The notes: generated from the sequence alone by a model not told the origin. DNA of 64,000 bases from Pectobacterium carotovorum (GCF_900129615.1 NZ_FQWI01000012.1:1-64000), one strand, 5' to 3'; shown: positions 1 through 9,491, counted from the stretch's first letter. Translations and numbers: made by a program.

Positions 1-92
1 ACCTGACCCCATGCCGAACTCAGAAGTGAAACGCCGTAGCGCCGATGGTAGTGTGGGGCTTCCCCATGTGAGAGTAGGGAACTGCCAGGCAT
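1..92 (+). rRNA. rrf: 5S ribosomal RNA, 5' truncated by window edge
   Basis: This is the 3' three quarters of a 5S rRNA; roughly the first 28 bases lie outside the window. Its first 89 bases are identical to bases 248-336 of the second 5S gene downstream. It ends GCCAGGCAT, which would pair with a 5' TGCCTGGC. The 23S and 16S genes should lie immediately upstream. In E. coli kgtP sits beside rrnG, which agrees with the downstream gene order here. Confidence 0.95.
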
Positions 93-108
93 CAATTTAT
101 ACAGGTGC

Positions 109-184
109 GCTGATATGGCTCAGTTGGTAGAGCGCACCCTTGGTAAGGGTGAGGTCCCCAGTTCGACTCTGGGTATCAGCACCA
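109..184 (+). tRNA. tRNA-Thr (anticodon GGT)
   Basis: This is a 76-base cloverleaf with acceptor arms GCTGATA and TATCAGC, discriminator A and an encoded CCA at 182-184. The anticodon GGT is at 142-144 in the loop CTTGGTAAG, and the T-loop reads GTTCGACTC. It lies between two 5S genes, so it is a distal tRNA of the rRNA operon. E. coli rrnD has the same 5S-tRNA-Thr-5S arrangement, whereas the flanking genes here are those of rrnG. Confidence 0.97.
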
Positions 185-219
185 GTTATTTGGGTTAATG
201 TTCGGCTTAAAAAAGAATT

Positions 220-338
220 TACCTGGCGGCGATAGCGCGGTGGTCCCACCTGACCCCATGCCGAACTCAGAAGTGAAACGCCGTAGCGCCGATGGTAGTG
301 TGGGGCTTCCCCATGTGAGAGTAGGGAACTGCCAGGTT
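220..338 (+). rRNA. rrf: 5S ribosomal RNA, second (distal) copy
   Basis: This is a complete 5S gene of about 119 bases, starting near ACCTGGCGGCGATAGC and ending GCCAGGTTT. Its core matches the first copy exactly. The terminal helix differs: here ACCTGGC pairs with GCCAGGT, while the first copy ends GCCAGGC. The exact 5' and 3' ends are placed by comparison with E. coli 5S and may be off by one or two bases. Confidence 0.93.
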
Positions 339-350
339 TCAATTAAAACA

Positions 351-381
351 AAAGGCCATCCTTAATAGGATGGCCTTTTGT
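351..381 (+). terminator. rho-independent terminator of the rRNA operon
   Basis: An 11-bp perfect stem (AAAGGCCATCC with GGATGGCCTTT) has the loop TTAATA and is followed by TGTTTATTTG. It lies 12 bases after the second 5S gene. The remaining stretch to kgtP (about 382-638) is AT-rich and must hold the kgtP promoter, but I see no convincing -35/-10 pair or operator in it. Confidence 0.9.
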
Positions 382-638
382 TTATTTGTATTTCAGGATA
401 GTAAATTCTTCCTTTTACCTGAATAGACTCGCTTATCTTCTTATTAACCCATCTCATAATAACGTCCTGTTTGTTACTGCTTTATTTATCCGTGTTTCTG
501 TTGAGGGTAATAAGGCACAGCTTGCGTTGTTACATTAATAAATTATTACAATCAGGAACTTTTTGCCTCAGGGTTTAAGTGCTGCTTTACTATAGCGGGC
601 ATCGTTTTATGCCCGGAAAAACAGGAGAATAAAATAGG

Positions 639-1919
639 ATGACTGATCTAACGGAAAATGCGAAAGATACGCGTCAGCGTATCCGAGCTATAGTTGGCGC
701 TTCATCGGGTAATTTGGTTGAGTGGTTTGATTTTTATGTTTATTCCTTTTGCTCAATCTATTTTGCCCATATCTTTTTCCCTTCGGGAAATACCACCACT
801 CAATTACTACAAACCGCAGGGGTTTTTGCAGCAGGCTTTTTAATGAGACCGATAGGCGGTTGGCTTTTCGGTTACATTGCAGACAAGCATGGTCGTAAAA
901 ATTCAATGCTAATTTCAGTCTGTATGATGTGTTTTGGATCTCTGGTTATTGCATGTCTACCGGGATATGAAACCATTGGCACCTGGGCTCCCTTTTTGCT
1001 GTTATTAGCCCGTTTATTTCAGGGACTTTCTGTCGGTGGAGAATACGGCACTAGCGCAACGTATATGAGTGAAGTTGCCGTTGAGGGAAGAAAGGGATTC
1101 TATGCTTCTTTCCAGTATGTCACGCTGATTGGCGGTCAACTGCTGGCGCTGTTAGTCGTTGTGATATTACAACAGATTCTGAGTGATGAAGATTTGCGGG
1201 CGTGGGGATGGCGTATTCCTTTTGCTCTCGGCGCTATTTTGGCGATTGTTGCGCTTTATTTACGTCGCTCTTTGAATGAAACGTCTGATAAAACGACTCG
1301 CGGACATAAAGATGCTGGCTCACTTGCGGGTTTATGGAAACATCGCCGCGCTTTTATTACCGTACTGGGTTTTACGGCCGGGGGCTCTTTAGCTTTTTAT
1401 ACGTTTACCACTTACATGCAAAAGTATCTGGTGAATACGGCAGGAATGGATGCGAAAACGGCTAGCGGGTTAATGACCCTCGCACTGTTTATTTTTATGC
1501 TGCTACAGCCGTTCTTTGGTGCGATGTCGGATAAGATTGGCCGTCGTAGCTCAATGCTCTGTTTCGGCGGACTTGCAGCATTGCTGACAGTTCCCATTCT
1601 GATGGTACTGCAGAGTGTGACGAGCCCTGTCATTGCCTTCTCATTGGTGATGCTTTCACTGATTATTGTCAGTTTCTACACGTCTATCAGCGGCATTTTA
1701 AAAGCAGAAATGTTCCCACCTGAAGTCCGGGCATTGGGCGTAGGCTTATCTTATGCGGTTGCTAATGCGTTGTTTGGTGGTTCGGCTGAGTATGTTGCAC
1801 TTTCGCTGAAATCATTTGGTATGGAAACGGCTTTCTTCTGGTACGTATCAGTGATGGGGGCGATTGCGTTTATTGTGTCATTGACGCTGCACCGCAGAGG
1901 CAAGGGGATGAAGCTTTAG
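639..1919 (+). CDS. kgtP: alpha-ketoglutarate/H+ symporter KgtP (MFS)
   Basis: This inner-membrane symporter imports 2-oxoglutarate with protons. The 426-aa protein has 12 predicted membrane segments. The two MFS loop-2/3 type motifs are visible as DKHGRKNSM near residue 84 and [10 protein letters not shown] near 302. It also has the metabolite:H+ symporter hallmark [15 protein letters not shown] (about 22-36) and [13 protein letters not shown]. By memory it is a near-colinear match to E. coli KgtP (432 aa), with a shorter N-terminus. The ATG is preceded by AGGAGAATAAAATAGG, a good ribosome site. E. coli has the small gene yfiM between kgtP and pssA; it is absent here, where the two genes converge on a shared terminator. 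Confidence 0.95.
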   Translation: MTDLTENAKDTRQRIRAIVGASSGNLVEWFDFYVYSFCSIYFAHIFFPSGNTTTQLLQTAGVFAAGFLMRPIGGWLFGYIADKHGRKNSMLISVCMMCFGSLVIACLPGYETIGTWAPFLLLLARLFQGLSVGGEYGTSATYMSEVAVEGRKGFYASFQYVTLIGGQLLALLVVVILQQILSDEDLRAWGWRIPFALGAILAIVALYLRRSLNETSDKTTRGHKDAGSLAGLWKHRRAFITVLGFTAGGSLAFYTFTTYMQKYLVNTAGMDAKTASGLMTLALFIFMLLQPFFGAMSDKIGRRSSMLCFGGLAALLTVPILMVLQSVTSPVIAFSLVMLSLIIVSFYTSISGILKAEMFPPEVRALGVGLSYAVANALFGGSAEYVALSLKSFGMETAFFWYVSVMGAIAFIVSLTLHRRGKGMKL

Positions 1920-1983
1920 TTTTCAGACAATTGCCATAACGCATAGCCGGTGGTTGCACCGGCTAGGTTCCAAAATGACAATA

Positions 1984-2010
1984 AAAAAACCTCGGAAGCC
2001 GAGGTTTTTC
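1984..2010. terminator. bidirectional terminator between kgtP and pssA
   Basis: The stem AAAACCTCGG / CCGAGGTTTT has a 3-base loop, an A-run on the left and a T-run on the right, so it can end both the rightward kgtP and the leftward pssA transcripts. A second, weaker hairpin (GCCGGTGGTTGCACCGGC) lies just before it at about 1946-1963. Confidence 0.88.
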
Positions 2011-2027
2011 AAAGTATAACGTGAGTC

Positions 2028-3383
2028 TTAAAGAATACGACTGATGAGTCGATCGATACGGATACGGCGCAGACGTCGTATCAGCTTGCGGACTTTCACT
2101 GGATATTGCGCAATGCTCTCCAGTTCCATATAGCTTTTTACGGCGTGAGTATGCGTCCTGATCGTGTCCAGCTCGTCCAGACGTTGCTGCAATAGAACCT
2201 TCTGAGGATCGTGAACCAGGATGGCATTTTCCAGATCCAGACGCCATGCGCGCGGGTTAAGGTTATTCCCCGTCAACAGCTGCCACTTGTCATCTACCCA
2301 CATACCTTTCAGGTGGAAGCTGTTGTCACCGTCTTTCCATAGCCGCACAACAAGCTGCTGATTCTCAATGTAGCGCTCCAGACGACTCAGAAAACGGCGA
2401 AGGTTGATCTCATAGAGATACGGTAACGCGCCGATGATTTTGAAAGGCTGGTCTTCTGGAATATAGAAATCGTTAGCGGTCTTATCGCCGATAATAATTT
2501 CTACTTTTTTACCGTCTCGCAATAGCCGAATGATATTTCTCACCAGCAGCGCTGGCAGGTTGAAATAGGGGGTACAGATAACCAAATGCTCATCAGCGCA
2601 ATACATTAGGTGATGTATGGTCTTATTCAGCGGGCTTTGTTTTCCTAACCCAACCAGTGGCGTGACGCTTAATTCGTTTGCATCCGCGCTGTGTTCTGGT
2701 AGCTGATAACTGGCGGTACGCAGCGTTTGACGGAACTGCTTGATATCATTTTTGATTTCCAGACTTTTCGGGCGATCGGTATGATCCAACCGCTGCACTG
2801 CCGGGGCCGACAGCATTGTCTGGATATATTGCACCATCGTATCGGCTAATACTGGATTATGAATCAGCTGGTAGCGGTCATAACGGTATTTCTGATGTTG
2901 GTGCAGATAAACATCATTCAGGCTGGCCCCGCTGTAGATGACGGTGTCATCGACAATGAACCCTTTCAGGTGCAGTACGCCCAACGCTTCGCGTGTGTTG
3001 ACAGGAATGCCATAGATAGGGAAATGCGTATCTGGATGTTTTTTCGCCATGTCGCAATACCAATCGGCATTGGTATTTTCTGCCGCTGCGCCGATCCTGC
3101 CGCGCTGAGCACGATGCCAGTCTACCAGAACGCGGACATCCAGCTCTGGGCACTGCCGTTTGGCTTCATAAATTGCGGATAGAATCCCCATGCCGCCATC
3201 ATCGCGCTCAAGATACAACGCCACGATATAGATGCGCTTTTTAGCACTCAGAATGGCGTTAATCAGCGTCGTGCGGAAAAGCTCAGGCGAATGCAACGTC
3301 TGAACATCATCTGCGTTCTGAGGAATTCTGGGCAGTTGTGCAAGGTGCTGTTGGTATTTATTGCGTTTAAAATTTGACAGCAT
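2028..3383 (-). CDS. pssA: CDP-diacylglycerol--serine O-phosphatidyltransferase PssA
   Basis: PssA makes phosphatidylserine from CDP-diacylglycerol and serine, the committed step to phosphatidylethanolamine. It acts peripherally at the inner membrane. It belongs to the phospholipase D superfamily, and both HKD motifs are visible: LHLKGFIVDD (H138, K140, D145) and FHLKGMWVDD (H357, K359). The C-terminus is very basic (KVRKLIRRLRRIRIDR), fitting attachment to anionic lipids. I take the ATG at 3383, giving 451 aa, the E. coli length; one codon upstream (3386) is only a GTG. patZ lies upstream on the same strand, about 200 bases away. Confidence 0.96.
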   Translation of the reverse strand: MLSNFKRNKYQQHLAQLPRIPQNADDVQTLHSPELFRTTLINAILSAKKRIYIVALYLERDDGGMGILSAIYEAKRQCPELDVRVLVDWHRAQRGRIGAAAENTNADWYCDMAKKHPDTHFPIYGIPVNTREALGVLHLKGFIVDDTVIYSGASLNDVYLHQHQKYRYDRYQLIHNPVLADTMVQYIQTMLSAPAVQRLDHTDRPKSLEIKNDIKQFRQTLRTASYQLPEHSADANELSVTPLVGLGKQSPLNKTIHHLMYCADEHLVICTPYFNLPALLVRNIIRLLRDGKKVEIIIGDKTANDFYIPEDQPFKIIGALPYLYEINLRRFLSRLERYIENQQLVVRLWKDGDNSFHLKGMWVDDKWQLLTGNNLNPRAWRLDLENAILVHDPQKVLLQQRLDELDTIRTHTHAVKSYMELESIAQYPVKVRKLIRRLRRIRIDRLISRIL

Positions 3384-3410
3384 CACAGCGCGTTTCTTCT
3401 CTCATCAGTT

Positions 3411-3446
3411 TATACCCACCATACTTCGAGCTGTATTAGGGTATAT
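3411..3446. repeat. ERIC-like miniature remnant (terminal repeats only)
   Basis: TATACCCACCATACTTCGAG at the left and TTAGGGTATA at the right match the two ends of the full ERIC element at 19505-19631, where TATACCCGTCATACTTCAAG and TTTAGGGTATA occur. About 90 bases of the ERIC core are missing. It lies between patZ and pssA. I read it as an internally deleted ERIC copy. The alternative is a chance palindrome, but the 17-20 base match to one end makes that less likely. Confidence 0.6.
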
Positions 3447-3583
3447 GACCTTCTGGTCATTATCAAAAGTTAAGGAGTAGCCGAATGGGCGATAATACCA
3501 TTACTTTCCGGCTGTTGTGAGTCTGTTTTGTCATTGAATCGGTATCACAATTCCCGTTGCAAGAGCTATGTCACGTCTTGCTA

Positions 3584-6232
3584 TCAATTCTTCAGCGGCA
3601 ATTCCAGTGTCACAATTCCCTCTTCTAATTGTACGTCGATGTGAAAACCGAGCTTTTTGGACAGCTGGATCATGCCTTGATTATGCGGCATGGTGATGCC
3701 AGTCAAGCGGGAGAGACCATGCGCTTTGGCGTAATCAATCAGCTTTTCCAACAGGCGTCTACCAAGGCCCAGCCCTTTTAGATCAGATCGCACCAGCACG
3801 GCAAATTCTGCATCCGTATTATCCGGATCGGAAATCGCACGCGTCACGCCAATAATCTCCGTCTCCTCACCGAGCTGGCGCACGGCAACGAATGCCATCT
3901 CACGATCGTAGTCAATTTGTGTCATATTGGCTAAGTCTTCGTGAGTAAATTCATTAATTTCGCTGAAATAACGGTAATACAGGTCTTCTTTCGTCACTCT
4001 TGCGATGAACGAACTGAGCAGCGGTTCATCTTCCGGCAAAATTGGCCGGAACAGACAGCTATCACCATTTTTGAGGGTGACCGTTTCTTCCAACTCGTGT
4101 GGATAAGGGCGGATTGCCAGCCTTGACTGCGGATCGCCACTGAACGGCGTCAGATGTAGCGTGACGTCCAGCAGCGTAAACGTGTCCCCAGATGCCAGCA
4201 GAGGATGAATGTCTAGCCGGGAAATTTCAGGGCAGTCGAGAATCAGGTTGGAAACCTGAACCAGCAAGCGGCTGAGCGCGGGAATGTCCAGCGGACGCAG
4301 CGCGCTGTACTCCCGAATTTTGCCGCCTTTCACCGCTTGCAGCACCAAATAGCGGGCTAGCGTCATATTCAGCGGAGGCAGGGCGACGGCAGCCTGTTTT
4401 TCTCGCCACTCAACGCCACCTTCCCCTAGCATAATCAGTGGGCCGAAAACGGGGTCTTGCTCGACGGCAATCCTGAGCTCCTGTGCACCAGCGCGATTTG
4501 CCATGCTCTGTACCAGTAGGCCGTAAATGCGCGCCTGTGGATAGGTGCGCTTCACCCGGTCAAGAATGGCATCTGCCGCCTGCTGGACTTCTCTGGCGGT
4601 TCGCAGGTATAGCATGACGCCCTGAACTTCCGATTTATGCGGAATATCCGGCGATCTCAGCTTAATCGCGACCGGATAGCCAATTTGCTCGGCGATATGG
4701 ACGGCTTCTGCGCTGTCGCCAGCAATCCAGGTCGGTAACGTGTCCAAACCGTAGGCTTGCAGGATCGGCTGAACTTCATGCGTGTCGAGCTGTGTCACGC
4801 CATCTGACAGTGCCTGATGAATCAGCGCATGTGCCTGACTGGCGTTAATGCCTAAATTCAGCGGCAGCGCTGGGGTTTCCTTTAGCTGCTTCTGATTACG
4901 TCGATATTCAACGATATGCATAAATGCCGTAACCGCGCCTTCTGGGGTGCGATAGGTCGGAATACCTGCATCGTTAAACAAGCGTCGCGCTTCCTGCGAG
5001 GAGAATTCACCGCACCAGTTGGTCAGCAACGTAATTCTTTTCCCACGCGGATGCTGTTGAAAGAGCGTAATCAATTGCGCAGCGCTATCGGTGCTAGGCG
5101 CGGCGGCGCTGGGTGCGTGAATGATTAAGAGTGCATCGATTTCATCGCTGTCCAGTAATACCGAAACCGCTGCCTGATAACGAGCCGCGGTCGCGTCATC
5201 ACGCAGATCGAGCGGATTGCCGATAGTGACGGTTGGCGGCAGCGTTTCCTGTAGTGTTTGTCGTGTCGCATCGCTGAGCTGTGCTAGCTTGCCTTGTCGA
5301 CTGAGGAGCTGATCCAGCGCCTGTGCGGCGGGCGATGCGCCATTACTCACCAGCATCAAGCGTTCACCACGCAGCGGCCGCAGGTGGCTTAAGGTTTCCA
5401 CCGCGGAAAAAAGCTCATGCGTATCCCGTACCCGCAGTAAGCCTGCGCGTTGAATTGCTGCGTCATAGGCGGCATCCAGACCGTGGCGCTGGTCATTCAG
5501 CAACTGCTGTGCCTGCTGGCTACGCCCGCTTTTGATCACCAGTATCGGTTTGTTACGGGATGCGCTACGAGAAGCGGAAAGAAAACGGCGCGCATCGCTG
5601 ATGTGTTCCAGATGCAGCAGAATCGCACTGGTTTTGCCATCGCGTGCCAGAAAATCTAACAGGTCGTCGACATCGATATCCAGACTGTCGCCCAGAGCGA
5701 TGAAATAGGAAAAGCCAATACCGCGCTGTTGCGCCCAGTCCAGTATCGTGTTGGACACGGCGGCCGACTGCGAAATGAATGCCAGTTTGCCTTTCATAAT
5801 CGGGACAGGGGAGAAACTGGCATTCAGGCCTTGCCAGGGCGCGAGTAGCCCGAGGCTATTAGGGCCAAGCAGACGCATGTGGTAGCGTGCAGCGCAGGCC
5901 TTTAATTCGCTGAATTGGGTCGGCGGTGCGGAGAGGATGATGACCGTTTTGCAGCCTTTCTGTCCCAGATCGTCTAACAGCGTCAGATTACGGCTGGCGT
6001 TGGTGCAAATCACGGCAAGATCGGGCGTCATGGGCAGGCTGGCGACCGTCGGGTAGGCCAGCACGCCGCAGACGGCACGATATTTCGGTGTAACAGGCAG
6101 CACGGGGCCGCTGAAATGGCCATCCAGTAAGTTTTTCATCATCAGAAAACCGGCTCTTCCCGGTTTTTCGGACGCGCCGAGAACGGCGATAGACTTAGGG
6201 CGTAACAGTGCTTCCAATCCGCGCTGGCTCAT
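3584..6232 (-). CDS. patZ: protein lysine acetyltransferase PatZ (YfiQ/Pka)
   Basis: This large two-part enzyme acetylates lysines of metabolic proteins with acetyl-CoA; its best-known target is acetyl-CoA synthetase. The 882-aa protein (E. coli about 886) starts with an NDP-forming acyl-CoA-synthetase-like region: a CoA-binding Rossmann part at about 8-130, succinyl-CoA-ligase-like parts to about 450 and an ATP-grasp part at about 480-700. It ends with a GNAT domain at about 725-880, with the acetyl-CoA loop RSDLKGLGLGRRLLEKL. The ATG follows AAGGAGTGACGC. tapT lies upstream on the same strand, 32 bases away, so the two may be cotranscribed. This is the E. coli order. Confidence 0.93.
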   Translation of the reverse strand: MSQRGLEALLRPKSIAVLGASEKPGRAGFLMMKNLLDGHFSGPVLPVTPKYRAVCGVLAYPTVASLPMTPDLAVICTNASRNLTLLDDLGQKGCKTVIILSAPPTQFSELKACAARYHMRLLGPNSLGLLAPWQGLNASFSPVPIMKGKLAFISQSAAVSNTILDWAQQRGIGFSYFIALGDSLDIDVDDLLDFLARDGKTSAILLHLEHISDARRFLSASRSASRNKPILVIKSGRSQQAQQLLNDQRHGLDAAYDAAIQRAGLLRVRDTHELFSAVETLSHLRPLRGERLMLVSNGASPAAQALDQLLSRQGKLAQLSDATRQTLQETLPPTVTIGNPLDLRDDATAARYQAAVSVLLDSDEIDALLIIHAPSAAAPSTDSAAQLITLFQQHPRGKRITLLTNWCGEFSSQEARRLFNDAGIPTYRTPEGAVTAFMHIVEYRRNQKQLKETPALPLNLGINASQAHALIHQALSDGVTQLDTHEVQPILQAYGLDTLPTWIAGDSAEAVHIAEQIGYPVAIKLRSPDIPHKSEVQGVMLYLRTAREVQQAADAILDRVKRTYPQARIYGLLVQSMANRAGAQELRIAVEQDPVFGPLIMLGEGGVEWREKQAAVALPPLNMTLARYLVLQAVKGGKIREYSALRPLDIPALSRLLVQVSNLILDCPEISRLDIHPLLASGDTFTLLDVTLHLTPFSGDPQSRLAIRPYPHELEETVTLKNGDSCLFRPILPEDEPLLSSFIARVTKEDLYYRYFSEINEFTHEDLANMTQIDYDREMAFVAVRQLGEETEIIGVTRAISDPDNTDAEFAVLVRSDLKGLGLGRRLLEKLIDYAKAHGLSRLTGITMPHNQGMIQLSKKLGFHIDVQLEEGIVTLELPLKN

Positions 6233-6264
6233 GCGTCACTCCTTTAGATCAATCCCTTTTGATA

Positions 6265-7014
6265 CTAAACGCTTTCTGCCGCTTGTGCTGTGACGATGGG
6301 TAAATTTTCCCGCAAGCTGTGGTGTGATTTCCCTGCCAGATAGTGTCGTCGGAAACGGTCAAAATGCTGTGATAGCGCGTCGGCCGCGACGATATCCCCC
6401 GCCTGTGCGAGCAGGGCGATGGCAATCTCGGCGGTACAGTGCTGTCCTGCGCTGCTGGCTTCACGCAGTTGATAGCGGGAAAGTGCCTCTACATTCAGCG
6501 ACAGGATCGGCAGGTTGTCCAGATAAGGGCTTTTACGGAACATTTTACGCGCTTCCGGCCACGTTCCATCGAGTAAGACAAATAGCGCAGGCTTTTCCGT
6601 TACGGGAAGTTGGTGAAACACCTGACGTCCTTCTTCCGCTGCATCGGCAAGGAAAACCAGATACGGCTGAACGTCCGGGTTTTGCAGAGTAGCCAGCAAT
6701 TCGGGATCGGGCTCGGTGCGTGACCAGCGAAACGCCTGCGTCTCAGGGAGAATATCGGCGATAAGACGTCCGGTATTGCTCGGCTTTAACGGTTCGGTAT
6801 CAAACATTACCAGACAGACGCGGCTGCGGGACTCCTGCGCCTGAATGGTGTGACACAGGCAGTTGGTTGCGGGTAATAAACACTGCTGGCAGCGTACTAC
6901 GCGGCAGCCACGGGCGCGAAACGGTTTGGTTGACTGCTCAAGACGTTGCTGGCGCAGACGGAGTACGGCATTGCCCATAAGGGGACGGTTGACCATTAAA
7001 GGATGGTTGAGCAT
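6265..7014 (-). CDS. tapT: tRNA-uridine aminocarboxypropyltransferase TapT (DTW domain)
   Basis: DTW-domain enzymes transfer the 3-amino-3-carboxypropyl group of S-adenosylmethionine to uridine; the E. coli homologue YfiP makes acp3U47 in tRNA. The family hallmarks are present: a cysteine cluster (RCQQCLLPATNCLC, about 42-55), TEPLKPSNTGRLI, LDGTWPEARKM and the C-terminal YQLREASSAGQHCTAEIA. The start is uncertain. Three in-frame ATGs exist (7014, 6996, 6978), none with a strong ribosome site, and the E. coli protein aligns best from 6978 (about 237 aa). It lies directly upstream of patZ on the minus strand. Confidence 0.88.
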   Translation of the reverse strand: MLNHPLMVNRPLMGNAVLRLRQQRLEQSTKPFRARGCRVVRCQQCLLPATNCLCHTIQAQESRSRVCLVMFDTEPLKPSNTGRLIADILPETQAFRWSRTEPDPELLATLQNPDVQPYLVFLADAAEEGRQVFHQLPVTEKPALFVLLDGTWPEARKMFRKSPYLDNLPILSLNVEALSRYQLREASSAGQHCTAEIAIALLAQAGDIVAADALSQHFDRFRRHYLAGKSHHSLRENLPIVTAQAAESV

Positions 7015-7160
7015 GAAATAGATGGCGCCATGAGATTCTGCAACGAACCTGCTTCGTTTTCATCATTGAGAAGCTGATTCAGAAAGGCGACATTCTAATC
7101 GACAGGCGAGTTGACCAAAAGGGTAGGAGACAATAATACCTACGCTCCTACCCTAATTCT

Positions 7161-7580
7161 CTATAGTGATTCGTCCAGCCAGCTCTCGAACTGTGCTTTT
7201 GGCAGCGCGCCGTTAAGGATGTCGACCATCTGGCCCTGTTTAAAGATCATGAGGGTTGGAATGCTGCGGATACGGAAACGTGCGCTGAGTGCCGGTTCGG
7301 CTTCGGTATTGACCTTAATGAAGCGGATTTTCCCGCTACGCTCTTGCGCGACATTTTCAAACACCGGGGCGAAGTTGACGCAGGGGCCACACCAAGGGGC
7401 CCAGAAATCGATCACAACGGGAAGATCGTCCTGTAACAGCTTATCGAGCGTCGCTTCTGTGGCATTGGTAACGTCACCGCTGAATAAGGTTTCTCCGCAA
7501 CGACCACACTTTGCATGGTCATCAACACGCTCTTCTGGCAGGCGATTGGTTGTTTGGCAAGATCCACATACCGTATTCAT
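7161..7580 (-). CDS. trxC: thioredoxin 2 (zinc-binding) TrxC
   Basis: This cytoplasmic thiol-disulfide reductase has the redox site WCGPC (C64, C67) in a thioredoxin fold. A short N-terminal zinc module carries CxxC pairs at C5/C8 and C25/C28, which is what separates TrxC from TrxA. The length of 139 aa equals E. coli TrxC. In E. coli it belongs to the OxyR regulon; I did not identify an OxyR site here. It is divergent from yfiF, across 249 bases. Confidence 0.95.
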   Translation of the reverse strand: MNTVCGSCQTTNRLPEERVDDHAKCGRCGETLFSGDVTNATEATLDKLLQDDLPVVIDFWAPWCGPCVNFAPVFENVAQERSGKIRFIKVNTEAEPALSARFRIRSIPTLMIFKQGQMVDILNGALPKAQFESWLDESL

Positions 7581-7700
7581 AACAGGGCCTCAGATAAAAG
7601 GGCTAAAATAAAGATGTCGCTGATAAAATGCGCGCAATACGGCATTGGAAAGTCAGCGGTATGTTGCTTAAGCGTGAATAAATTATGGTGGGGAGACATT

Positions 7701-7727
7701 ATGGCAACAACGTGGTTTGCCCAATAG
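7701..7727 (+). other. possible 8-codon leader peptide upstream of yfiF
   Basis: ATGGCAACAACGTGGTTTGC begins an 8-codon frame (MATTWFAQ, stop TAG). It is preceded at good spacing by the strong ribosome-site sequence GGTGGGGAGACATT. It lies 102 bases before the yfiF start. Translation is plausible from the sequence alone, but nothing shows a function, and a frame this short can occur by chance. Confidence 0.25.
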
Positions 7728-7829
7728 CTACAATAGCTTCTGACTGTTAGCGCTCTTTTACCACAAGCGTGTGGCTAAGCGGGTGTACATAAGGTAATCT
7801 TCGCGCCCAGCGCGTAGGTGGAGAGAACA

Positions 7830-8981
7830 ATGAGCGATTCATTCAATAGTAAAAGCGGCAAAGTCCGTGTGATGTACGTCCGCAGTGATGATGAGGGCGA
7901 GAAAGAGAATAAAAACAAGCGCCCTGCTGAAAGAGATCGCCGTGGCGATCGGCGTGATGGCGGCGGCTCTCGCGATCAACGCGAAAAGCCGAAGCATCCA
8001 CGTGATGTTAACCCGCGCTATGCCCGGGAAAATCCGTCCCGTGACGGCGATAGCAATGCGAAATCGCCGTGGGGCAATAAAGATCGTAATGAACGCAGCG
8101 GTGATAAGCCTCGCCGGCCGCGCGGTGACGATACCGGTGGCTATGAATCACCGTGGAAAACCGTGTCTCGTGCGCCAGGCGATAGCGAAACGCCGGACCA
8201 TGGCGGTATCACAGGCAAGAGCCATATCGATCCTGAGCAACTGCGTCGCCAGCGTCAGGAAGAAACACGTGTCTACGGTGAAAATGCCTGTCAGGCGCTG
8301 TTTAAAAACCGTTCTGAAGTGATCGTTCGTGCCTGGTTCCTGCAAGAAGTAACGCCGCGTTTCCGCGATGCACTGCGCTGGATGGCGGCAAACCGCAAGG
8401 CGTACCACGTTGTGGAAGAGGACGAGCTGATTAAGGCTTCCGGCACCGAGCACCACGGCGGCGTGTGTTTCCTGATTAAAAAGCGTCAGGGAATGGATGT
8501 GCGTGAGTACCTGAAAACGGCTGGTGAGCACGACTGCGTACTGGCGCTGGAAGATGTGGGTAACCCGCACAACCTCGGCGGCATTATGCGCAGCTGCGCG
8601 CATTTCGGCGTGAAAGGCGTGCTGGTGCAGGATGCGGCGCTGCTGGAATCCGGTGCAGCCGTACGCACGGCAGAAGGCGGTGCGGAACACGTTAAAGCGA
8701 TCAATGCTGACGATTTCCTGTCCGTGTTGACGGAATTCCGTAACGCAGGCTACACCATCGTGACCACCTCCAGCCATAAAGGTACGGTATTGTCGAAAGC
8801 GACGCTTCCGGCGAAAACCGTGATCGTGCTGGGTCAGGAAGGTGATGGTCTGTCGGATAGCGCCTGGCAGCAGGGAGACGTGAAAGTCTCTATCGGCGGT
8901 ACCGGTAAGGTTGAAAGTCTGAATATTTCAGTCGCTACGGGCATTTTGCTGTCCGAGTGGTGGCGACAGAATCAGGCCTGA
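7830..8981 (+). CDS. yfiF: SpoU/TrmH-family RNA 2'-O-methyltransferase homologue YfiF
   Basis: The C-terminal half (about 225-383) is a SPOUT (TrmH) fold with the three family motifs: [37 protein letters not shown] and [18 protein letters not shown]. An RNA-binding substrate domain precedes it. The first 130 residues are a disordered, Arg/Lys/Asp-rich tail (many RDR, GDR and RRPRG stretches), typical of this family. The E. coli homologue has no firmly established target. The start is the ATG at 7830, because the GTG at 7818 lies inside the ribosome site GGTGGAGAGA. Length is 383 aa (E. coli about 345); most of the extra length is in the basic tail. Confidence 0.9.
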   Translation: MSDSFNSKSGKVRVMYVRSDDEGEKENKNKRPAERDRRGDRRDGGGSRDQREKPKHPRDVNPRYARENPSRDGDSNAKSPWGNKDRNERSGDKPRRPRGDDTGGYESPWKTVSRAPGDSETPDHGGITGKSHIDPEQLRRQRQEETRVYGENACQALFKNRSEVIVRAWFLQEVTPRFRDALRWMAANRKAYHVVEEDELIKASGTEHHGGVCFLIKKRQGMDVREYLKTAGEHDCVLALEDVGNPHNLGGIMRSCAHFGVKGVLVQDAALLESGAAVRTAEGGAEHVKAINADDFLSVLTEFRNAGYTIVTTSSHKGTVLSKATLPAKTVIVLGQEGDGLSDSAWQQGDVKVSIGGTGKVESLNISVATGILLSEWWRQNQA

Positions 8982-9050
8982 TAGTACGCGTCGACGCTCA
9001 GGGAGAATGGGCTCCCTGAGTAGGTGTCACCACGGATGAGAGAACGATTG

Positions 9051-9485
9051 ATGAAGCAGAAAATTATCGCGGTATCGTTACTGTTGGGTACATTGCTGGT
9101 AAGCGGTTGCAACTCGTTGCCGCGCTCGTCCGTTGCTGCTGCGCCAGCCACTGATGCGTGTCAGATTGGCGATAAGCAGGTGCAGACCACACTTTATTTT
9201 GGTTTGAATCGTCCTGCTGGCCCGGCGATTTCAGATGCCGAGTGGAAAGCCTTTTTGGACAGTGACGTTACGCCACGCTTTAAAGAAGGGCTGACGGTGT
9301 TTGATGCCAAAGGACAATGGCTAGGGAATGATGGCGTGGTTGCCCGGGAGAACAGCAAGGCGCTGATGTTGATTCACGGCCCCGATCGGGAGCGTGATAT
9401 TGAAGCGCTGCGCACTACCTACAAATCACGTTTCGCGCAGGAATCCGTCATGCGGATTGATGCTCCTGTCTGCGTCGCGTTCTGA
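9051..9485 (+). CDS. DUF3574 lipoprotein
   Basis: This small predicted lipoprotein has a basic start (MKQK), a hydrophobic stretch and the lipobox LVSGC, with Cys at about residue 20. The mature part resembles DUF3574 (TTLYFGLNRP...WKAFLDSDVTPRF...GLTVFDAKGQWL). The family's function is unknown to me. I chose the ATG at 9051, preceded by GAGAGAACGATTG; a longer frame from 9024 would bury the signal peptide behind nine extra residues. It follows yfiF by about 70 bases on the same strand and may be cotranscribed. Residue after Cys is Asn, not Asp, so outer-membrane sorting is expected. Confidence 0.8.
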   Translation: MKQKIIAVSLLLGTLLVSGCNSLPRSSVAAAPATDACQIGDKQVQTTLYFGLNRPAGPAISDAEWKAFLDSDVTPRFKEGLTVFDAKGQWLGNDGVVARENSKALMLIHGPDRERDIEALRTTYKSRFAQESVMRIDAPVCVAF

Positions 9486-9491
9486 TTTTTT

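Noticed and set aside
8148-8777. Minus-strand open frame of 209 aa inside yfiF
   Set aside because: The plus strand carries all SpoU motifs; the antisense frame shows only composition effects.
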